DNA from: JBBRHF01 sp038223055
GTDB taxonomy: Bacteria > Actinomycetota > Actinomycetes > JACCUZ01
DNA: 25,976 bases
Assembly: GCA_038223055.1 (NCBI GenBank)
Contig: JBBRHF010000038.1
Span: 1-25,976, forward strand
Direction: 5' to 3'
A model generated the notes under the pieces. It saw only the letters and a program-made list of their open reading frames with translations, ran no database searches and was not told the DNA's origin. Of this stretch, positions 20,593 to 25,976 are shown in pieces (within the stretch, counting starts at the first letter, position 1; each line of letters opens with the position of its first letter). Made by a program: the position numbers and the translations under genes.

Positions 20593-21960
20593 CGGGGCTG
20601 AGGCCGGCCGGGAAGGGGAGGCGTCGGGCGCGTGGTCGAGGATGCCGCCGGCCGGGTCGTCGGCACCGTCGGCACGCACCGGGTCGAGGTCGGGCTGATA
20701 GATGTCCCGCACGATCATGGCGCACAGCCACAGGGTGCCCAGGAGGTGCGCCACGACCGTGACGCCATAGGGGTCGACGCCCAGGGACCGGTTGGCATTG
20801 CCCGGCGGGAAGCCCGCGAGCAGCATCCAGATGCCGAAGAAGTGCAGCACCTCGGTCGCCTGCCAGATCAGCAGGTCGCGCCAGCGCGGCCGGGCGAGCG
20901 CGGCCAGCGGCAGCAGCCACAGGACGTACTGCGGTGAATAGACCTTGTTCGTCAGCAGGAAGGCCGCGACGACGAGGAACGCCAGCTGCGGCAGCCGTGG
21001 TCGACGCGGGGCCGTCAGCGCAACGGCCGCGACGGCAGCGCAGGCCATCACGAACAGCCCGCCCGCCACGACGTTGAGCGACCCGGCCGGCACCGCGTGA
21101 CCCTGCTGCTGCATCACCAGCCAGATCGAGCTCCACCCCACCCCACGCTCCCGGCTGAGCCGATAGAACCGGGCCCAGCCGGGGAAGTCGAGCAACATCA
21201 CCGGAACGTTGACCACCAGCCAGGCCGCCACCGCCGCCACCGCCGTGGTGCCGAACGCGCGCAGCCGTCCCGCCCGCCAGCACAGCACCAGTAGCGGCCC
21301 CAGCATGAGAAGGGGATAGAACTTGGCCGCCGTCGCCAGGCCCAGCAGCACGCCGGCGGCGATCGGTCTCTGCCGGGACCACGCCAGCATCGAGCAGGAG
21401 AGCAACGCCACGGCGTACAGGTCCCAGTTGATCGTCCCCGCCAGCGCGAGGGTCGGCGCCAAGGCGACTAGCGCGGCGTCCCACGGCCGGCGCCCGGCGG
21501 TCCGGGCCGTCGCCACGACCGCGACGGCCGCGCACAGGGCCAGCACGATCGCATTGATGTCGAAGTACCACAGCGACCGGTCCTGCGTGTCGCCCCCGCC
21601 CGGGACCAGGTGTGCGGTGGCCCACATTCCGAGCCCGGTGAGTACGGGGTACTCCACCTGGTGCTCCGGCGGCTGGTTCAGGTAGGGAATCTCGCCGGCG
21701 GCGAGCCCGCGGCCGAAGTAGAGCGCCGGGATGTCGCTGTAGCAGCCGTGGGTGTAGACACCAGGCTGCGACCAATCGGTGGCGCGGCAGTGCTCCTTGG
21801 TGACCATGCCGAGTCCCGAGGTGAGAAACACCAGCACGAGCAGGACCCGAACCGGGGTCCACCAGGCTCCTGGTCGCCCCACGTCGGCATGGCGTCCGAC
21901 GGGACCGCCCAGAACCTCGCTGCCGGCCTGTACGACGGGGTCGTCACGGGTGGGCAGCAC
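20578..21960 (-). CDS. GT87-like polyprenyl-phosphate mannosyltransferase (DUF2029)
   Basis: 460 residues with about ten membrane helices. The first extracytoplasmic loop includes HGCYSDIPALYFGRGLAAGEIPYLNQPPEHQVEYPVLTG, and INWDLYAVALLSCSMLAW and LLTNKVYSPQYVLWLLPLAAL follow; this pattern is that of GT87 integral-membrane glycosyltransferases such as mycobacterial PimE-type mannosyltransferases, which use polyprenyl-phosphate-mannose. The acceptor here is unknown. The GTG start at 21958-21960 lies 7 nt after the PBP stop, so the two genes are one transcription unit. The C-terminus overlaps the convergent racemase-like gene by 15 bp. Confidence 0.87.
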   Translation of the reverse strand: MLPTRDDPVVQAGSEVLGGPVGRHADVGRPGAWWTPVRVLLVLVFLTSGLGMVTKEHCRATDWSQPGVYTHGCYSDIPALYFGRGLAAGEIPYLNQPPEHQVEYPVLTGLGMWATAHLVPGGGDTQDRSLWYFDINAIVLALCAAVAVVATARTAGRRPWDAALVALAPTLALAGTINWDLYAVALLSCSMLAWSRQRPIAAGVLLGLATAAKFYPLLMLGPLLVLCWRAGRLRAFGTTAVAAVAAWLVVNVPVMLLDFPGWARFYRLSRERGVGWSSIWLVMQQQGHAVPAGSLNVVAGGLFVMACAAVAAVALTAPRRPRLPQLAFLVVAAFLLTNKVYSPQYVLWLLPLAALARPRWRDLLIWQATEVLHFFGIWMLLAGFPPGNANRSLGVDPYGVTVVAHLLGTLWLCAMIVRDIYQPDLDPVRADGADDPAGGILDHAPDASPSRPASAPSRWR

Positions 21961-21967
21961 CCCCGCG

Positions 21968-24127
21968 CTAACCGCCGCCCCCGACCGGGACGGGCTGCGC
22001 GGGCGCGGCCTGCGCGGGCGTGGCCTGCGCGGGAGCAGCGGGCGCGGGTGCAGCGGGCGCGGGTGCAGCGGGCGCGGGTGCGGCGGGAGACGGGGCCGGT
22101 GGTGTCACGGGCGGGCTCGGCGGCGGAACGGTCGCGGACCCCGACGGCGACCCCGACGGCGATCCCGTCGCGCTGCCGGAGGGTGACGAGCTCCCACTGC
22201 TGCGCCGCGGCCTGGGGGTGAACACGGGTGCCGGGTTGACGGTGCGACCGACGAAGGAAGCAGGCGGGAACTCCCGCACCTTGGTCCCCTTCAGTGCCCC
22301 CTTCATGAACGCTGTCCAGATCCGCGCCGGGTAGTTGCCGCCGAAGAACGTGGACAGCCCGCCGACACCGTCGAGGTCCTTGGTCCCGTCGCCCTTGTAG
22401 ATGTCGACCGCCGCCGAGAGCTGGGGCGCGTAGCCCACGAACCAGGACGAGGTGGTGGTGTCCGGTCGCAGGGCGGCGGTGCCCGTCTTCGCTGCGACGG
22501 GCCGGCCCACCCCGAGCGCGCGGGTGCCGGTTCCGCCGGTCACGACCTGGCGCAACGCATATGTGACGTCGGCCGCGACGCCCTGGGAGTAGGCCTTGGA
22601 CTTCTTCGGCCGGGCCTTGTAGCGGCTGCCGCCGTTGGGCCCCTTGACCTCCTTGACGACGTACCACTGGGTTGCCCGACCGCGCGCGGCGAAGGTGGCA
22701 TAGGCGTTGGCCATGTCGATGTTTCGCACCGAGGCGGTGCCCAGCGTCACGGTCGCCTCGGCGCGCAACGCCGGGGTGTCTTTCGGGATGCCGGCCCGGA
22801 CCGCGCTGTCGACGACCTTGCGCGGGCCGATGTCCAGGGTCATGTCGACGTAGGCCGTGTTGATCGAGTCGGCCGTCGCCTTGATCATCCCGACCGAGGA
22901 TCCGTAACTCTGGTTGAACTCGTTGTTGACCTTGCGCCGGCCGCCGGGCAGGAAGTAAGGCGAGTTGCCGGCGTAACGGCTGCGCAGCCCGACGCCGTCC
23001 TCGAGGGCGGCCGCCAGCGCGAACGGCTTGAACGACGAGCCGGGCTGCAGGCGGGCCTGGGTGGCCTCGTTGTTGCCGCCGACCGTGCCGCCGCCGTACA
23101 TGGCGACCACGGCGCCGTCGCCGGGGCGCACCGCCGACAGACCGATGTGCACGCTCTTGGCGTTCTGGGTCGGGCGCTCCTTGCGCACGGCACGCACTGC
23201 CGCCGCCTGCGCCCGCCTGTTGAAGGTCGTGGTGACCCGCAGCCCGCCGAGGTCTATGTCGGCATCGGAGAACCCCTGGGTCCGCAGCTCCCGGCGGGCG
23301 ACGTCGAGCAGGTAGTAGGTGGGGCCGCTTCGGGTCGCTCCGGTCCGCTGCTTGCGCACTGCGGGCACGGTGACCTTGGTCCGCTCGGCCGCCGGCAGCC
23401 AGCGTTTGGCGACCATGCCGTCGAGCACGTAGCGGAACCGGGCCGCCATTGCCTCGGGGTGGCGGACCGGATCGTAGCCGGCTGGTGAGCGCACGATCGA
23501 GGCGAGCACGGCGCCTTCACCCACGGTGAGCTTGCTCACGTCCTTGCCGAAGTAGGCCTGCGCCGCGGTCTGGATGCCGTAGGCACCGCGGCCGAAATAG
23601 ATGGTGTTGAGGTAGTCCTCGAGGATCTTGCTCTTGTTGTCCCGCCGGTCCAGCTTGACGGCGATGAAGAACTCCTTGAGCTTGCGCTTGTAGGTGCGCT
23701 CTTGGGTGAGGTAAGCGTTCTTGGCGTACTGCTGGGTGATCGTCGATCCCCCCTGGGTCGAGCCGCCCTTGAGGTTGTTCCAGAAGGCCCGAGCGATGCC
23801 GGTCGGGGAGATGCCCCGATTCTCGTAGAACCCACGGTCCTCGGCCGCGAGCATCGCCTTCTGGACGCGGTCGGGCACCTCGGCGAGCCGCACGTTGATC
23901 CGGTTCTGTGCGCCGAATCGACCCAGCTCGGTCTTCGCGTCGTCGTAGTACAGGATCGTCGCCTGCGAGGTCGCCACCTCGTTGGGCGTCGGGATGGACG
24001 TTCGTGCATAGGCCACCCCGACCACCCCGACGAGGGCGAGAAAGCCCAGCAGACCGAGCAGGAGCAGCTGCCGGAACGAGGGCAGGAAACGGCGTACGCC
24101 GTCGTACTGGCGGCGGGGGTAGTTCAC
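21968..24127 (-). CDS. Class A penicillin-binding protein (transglycosylase-transpeptidase)
   Basis: 719 residues. Cytoplasmic basic N-terminus, one membrane helix (about 19-42), a GT51 glycosyltransferase domain (AAEDRGFYENRGIS, GGSTITQQYAKN, KILEDYLNTIYFGRGAYGI), and a transpeptidase domain with SxxK in PGSSFKPF, SxN in ADSINTAY and KTGTA. A roughly 85-residue Ser/Gly then Pro/Ala tail ends in repeated PAAPA units; there is no PASTA domain. It polymerises lipid II and cross-links peptidoglycan. The GTG at 24125-24127 is preferred because GAGGA lies 10 nt upstream; the TTG two codons earlier is too close to it. Gene neighbours (FemX-like, GT87, inositol synthase) fit a cell-envelope cluster. 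Confidence 0.94.
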   Translation of the reverse strand: MNYPRRQYDGVRRFLPSFRQLLLLGLLGFLALVGVVGVAYARTSIPTPNEVATSQATILYYDDAKTELGRFGAQNRINVRLAEVPDRVQKAMLAAEDRGFYENRGISPTGIARAFWNNLKGGSTQGGSTITQQYAKNAYLTQERTYKRKLKEFFIAVKLDRRDNKSKILEDYLNTIYFGRGAYGIQTAAQAYFGKDVSKLTVGEGAVLASIVRSPAGYDPVRHPEAMAARFRYVLDGMVAKRWLPAAERTKVTVPAVRKQRTGATRSGPTYYLLDVARRELRTQGFSDADIDLGGLRVTTTFNRRAQAAAVRAVRKERPTQNAKSVHIGLSAVRPGDGAVVAMYGGGTVGGNNEATQARLQPGSSFKPFALAAALEDGVGLRSRYAGNSPYFLPGGRRKVNNEFNQSYGSSVGMIKATADSINTAYVDMTLDIGPRKVVDSAVRAGIPKDTPALRAEATVTLGTASVRNIDMANAYATFAARGRATQWYVVKEVKGPNGGSRYKARPKKSKAYSQGVAADVTYALRQVVTGGTGTRALGVGRPVAAKTGTAALRPDTTTSSWFVGYAPQLSAAVDIYKGDGTKDLDGVGGLSTFFGGNYPARIWTAFMKGALKGTKVREFPPASFVGRTVNPAPVFTPRPRRSSGSSSPSGSATGSPSGSPSGSATVPPPSPPVTPPAPSPAAPAPAAPAPAAPAPAAPAQATPAQAAPAQPVPVGGGG

Positions 24128-24356
24128 GGGCAACGTTCCTCGTCACGGTCATCGTGCGGGCGGTCAAGCGGGTGCTCGGCCACCATGTCGGCTGGGTCCA
24201 GAGTAAAGGCCGCTGCTGTGACCCTGACGTCCGCTCATTGAGGCACCCGACCCTGGTCGCACGGATTTGCTGGAACCCAGGATGTGTGGCTATCGTGTCG
24301 ATGTATCGTCTCGATATATCGCAGCCGTGGATTATCGCCTAGAGAGGAACCAGCAG
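24128..24356. other. Divergent PBP / padR intergenic region
   Basis: 229 bp between the PBP start (minus) and the PadR start (plus). The right half carries the padR promoter and repeats described separately. In the left half I see no clear PBP promoter. Confidence 0.5.
24267..24348 (+). promoter_or_regulatory. padR promoter with ATCG/CGAT operator array
   Basis: TTGCTG (24267-24272), 18 nt, TATCGT (24291-24296) is a plausible promoter. Overlapping and following the -10 is an array of alternating half-sites: ATCG 24292, CGAT 24299, ATCG 24305, CGAT 24312, ATCG 24318, with another ATCG at 24334. CGATATATCG at 24312-24321 is a perfect palindrome. PadR proteins usually autoregulate through such A/T-centred palindromes. 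AGAGAGGA (24341-24348) is the ribosome site. Confidence 0.6.
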
Positions 24357-24929
24357 TTGAACCAGCGCGCAGGGATGCTGGAGTTCGCCGTGCTCGGCCT
24401 GCTCCAGGACAGCCCCTTGCATGGCTACGAGCTGCGCAAACGGCTCAACGCGGTGCTGGGCTCCTTCCGCGCCTTCTCCTACGGTTCGCTCTACCCCTGC
24501 CTCAAGGGTCTGCTGCGAGCCGGCCTGATCAGCCAGGACACGTCCGCGGAGCCGGCCCCCGTGGCCGGCAAGCGCTCCAAGATCGTCTATCAGCTGACCG
24601 CGGACGGCAAGGAGCGCCTGCAGAATCTGCTCGCCGAATCGGGCCCATCGGCCTGGGAGGACGAGAACTTCGGGGTCCACTTCGCCTTCTTCGGGCGGAC
24701 CGACGCAGAGACCCGGCTGCGCATCCTCGAAGGTCGCCGCAGCCGGCTCGAGGAGCGCCTCGAAGGAGTCCGGACCGCCCTGGGCCGCACCAGGGATCGG
24801 GTGGACGCCTACACCCTGGAGCTGCAGCGGCACGGCCTCGAGTCCGTCGAGCGTGAGGTGCGCTGGCTCGAGGAGCTGATCGCCACCGAACGCAGGACCG
24901 ACAGACCCCCCGACAGACCCTCCGGCTGA
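24357..24929 (+). CDS. PadR-family transcriptional regulator
   Basis: 190 residues starting (TTG) MNQRAGMLEFAVLGLLQDSPLHGYELRKRLNAVLG. The winged helix continues with FRAFSYGSLYPCLKGLLRAGLI and KRSKIVYQLTADGKERL. A C-terminal charged coiled-coil (ILEGRRSRLEERLEGVRTALGRTRDRVDAY...) serves for dimerisation. The TTG start has AGAGAGGA 8 nt upstream and matches the length of homologues; an ATG at 24375 would trim 6 residues. An open frame back to 24267 crosses the operator array and is rejected. The inositol-3-phosphate synthase gene follows after 83 bp, so it is probably the co-transcribed target. Confidence 0.92.
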   Translation: MNQRAGMLEFAVLGLLQDSPLHGYELRKRLNAVLGSFRAFSYGSLYPCLKGLLRAGLISQDTSAEPAPVAGKRSKIVYQLTADGKERLQNLLAESGPSAWEDENFGVHFAFFGRTDAETRLRILEGRRSRLEERLEGVRTALGRTRDRVDAYTLELQRHGLESVEREVRWLEELIATERRTDRPPDRPSG

Positions 24930-24956
24930 CCCACGCCGACGAACGCACCACCACAG

Positions 24957-24991
24957 CCACCAGCCACCACCCACCACCCACCACCCACCAC
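24957..24991 (+). repeat. 7-bp tandem repeat in the ino1 leader, 5 copies
   Basis: CCACCAC repeated four times perfectly (24964-24991), preceded by one copy with a single mismatch (24957-24963). It lies in the 83-bp gap between padR and ino1 and gives an unstructured C/A-only mRNA stretch ending about 9 nt before the AAGGAG ribosome site. Confidence 0.9.
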
Positions 24992-25012
24992 CACACGAGC
25001 AAGGAGCATCAG

Positions 25013-25976
25013 ATGGGTTCCGTACGGGTAGCCATCATCGGCGTCGGCAACTGCGCCTCATCCCTGATCCAGGGCGTCCAATACTACAAGGACGCCGACC
25101 CCGAGGCCCGGGTGCCGGGCCTGATGCACGTGCAGTTCGGCCCCTACCACGTGCGGGACATCACCTTCGTGGCCGCGTTCGACGTCGACGCCAAGAAGGT
25201 CGGCCAGGACCTGTCCGACGCCATCGGCGCCAGCGAGAACAACACCATCAAGATCTGCGACGTCCCGCCGTCCGGTGTCGTCGTCGCGCGTGGCCACACC
25301 CTCGACGGCCTGGGCAAATACTACCGGGAGACGATCACCGAGTCCGACGAGGAGCCGGTAGACATCGTCAAGGTGCTTCAAGACACCAAGGCCGACGTCC
25401 TGGTCTGCTACCTGCCGGTGGGGTCCGACGCCGCGGCGAAGTACTACGCCCAGTGCGCGATCGACGCCCACGTGGCGTTCGTCAACGCCCTGCCGGTCTT
25501 CATCGCCGGGACGCCGGAGTGGGCCAAGAAGTTCGAGGACGCGGGCGTGCCGATCATCGGCGACGACATCAAGTCCCAGGTCGGCGCCACGATCACCCAC
25601 CGGGTTCTGGCCAAGTTGTTCGAGGACCGCGGCGTCGTGCTCGACCGCACCTTCCAGCTCAACGTCGGTGGCAACATGGACTTCAAGAACATGCTCGAGC
25701 GGGATCGCCTCGAGTCCAAGAAGATCTCCAAGACTCAGGCCGTGACCTCCAACATGGAGCACGACATGGGAGCCCGCAACGTGCACATCGGCCCGTCGGA
25801 CTACATCCAGTGGCTCGATGACCGCAAGTGGGCCTACGTCCGGCTCGAGGGCCGCGCGTTCGGCGACGTGCCGCTGAACCTGGAGTACAAGCTCGAGGTC
25901 TGGGACTCCCCGAACTCGGCCGGCGTGATCATCGACGCCGTGCGCGCCGCGAAGATCGCGATGGACCGCGGCATCG
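25013..25976 (+). CDS. ino1: Inositol-3-phosphate synthase, C-terminus cut by window edge
   Basis: 321 residues visible of about 360. Rossmann NAD site VAIIGVGNCASSLIQG at 5-20; then LVCYLPVGSDAAAKYYAQCAIDAHVAFVNALPVFIA, GDDIKSQVGATITHR, and the catalytic-region motif NVGGNMDFKNMLERDRLESKKISKT. It converts glucose 6-phosphate to myo-inositol 3-phosphate, the first step to phosphatidylinositol, its mannosides and mycothiol in actinobacteria. Start ATG at 25013 with AAGGAG 6 nt upstream. The upstream PadR gene on the same strand is the likely regulator. The last residues fall outside the window; nothing suggests a truncated gene. Confidence 0.97.
   Translation, partial: MGSVRVAIIGVGNCASSLIQGVQYYKDADPEARVPGLMHVQFGPYHVRDITFVAAFDVDAKKVGQDLSDAIGASENNTIKICDVPPSGVVVARGHTLDGLGKYYRETITESDEEPVDIVKVLQDTKADVLVCYLPVGSDAAAKYYAQCAIDAHVAFVNALPVFIAGTPEWAKKFEDAGVPIIGDDIKSQVGATITHRVLAKLFEDRGVVLDRTFQLNVGGNMDFKNMLERDRLESKKISKTQAVTSNMEHDMGARNVHIGPSDYIQWLDDRKWAYVRLEGRAFGDVPLNLEYKLEVWDSPNSAGVIIDAVRAAKIAMDRGI

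Noticed and set aside
22000..22200. Pro/Ala repeats at the PBP C-terminus as a new domain
   Set aside because: Low-complexity Pro-rich tails are common in actinobacterial class A PBPs.

Overview
The window is high-GC DNA (about 70% G+C by eye) from an actinobacterium. Evidence for this is the rpsF-ssb-rpsR-rplI / MATE / dnaB block, an actinobacterial Pat-type aminotransferase, an inositol-3-phosphate synthase, a branched-chain-type 2-oxoacid dehydrogenase operon, and an RsiG-like protein, a family described from sporulating actinomycetes. The genus cannot be fixed from the sequence. About 20 genes are packed densely; no tRNA, rRNA, CRISPR array, insertion sequence or prophage is visible. The right half appears, from memory, to follow the Streptomyces core order (inositol-phosphate synthase, PadR, penicillin-binding protein, glycosyltransferase, racemase-like, FemX, rpsF cluster, dnaB).

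Layout. 1-2418 (minus): 2-oxoacid dehydrogenase E1alpha-E1beta-E2 operon, E2 cut by the window edge. 2649-3932 (minus): membrane-anchored or secreted low-complexity protein with Pro/Ala, Ser/Lys and His/Asp/Gly blocks. 4113-6744 (plus): YedA-like exporter and a PhoD-type phosphohydrolase. 6820-8626 (minus): VOC/glyoxalase-like protein behind a Pat/HisC aminotransferase. 8663-9616 (plus): second EamA transporter, sharing a 36-bp divergent promoter with pat. 9629-10363 (minus): RsiG-like c-di-GMP-responsive anti-sigma factor. 10452-11353 (plus): frameshifted membrane-protein gene. 11497-12861 (minus): dnaB, then a 427-bp non-coding stretch with DnaA-box-like 9-mers and short repeats. 13289-14617 (plus): MATE exporter. 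14760-16445 (minus): rplI, rpsR, ssb, rpsF with a structured leader. 16636-17583 (plus): endonuclease IV with repeat expansions. 17617-18165 (minus): MarR regulator. 18303-20592 (plus): FemX-like ligase and alanine-racemase-like protein. 20578-24127 (minus): GT87-like mannosyltransferase and class A PBP. 24357-end (plus): PadR regulator and inositol-3-phosphate synthase.

Themes. Replication and translation genes (dnaB, ssb, rpsF, rpsR, rplI, nfo) lie beside a cell-envelope cluster (FemX, racemase-like, GT87, PBP, inositol synthase). Several genes show a TANNNT box ending 5-7 nt before the start codon, the arrangement of leaderless mRNAs. Short in-frame tandem repeats recur (low-complexity protein, RsiG N-terminus, nfo, racemase-like protein) and in non-coding DNA. 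The observations most worth following are the RsiG protein with an altered second c-di-GMP motif, the rpsF leader structure, the PadR operator array, the DnaA-box-like cluster by dnaB, and the repeat-expanded enzymes. No wholly new multi-gene system is obvious.
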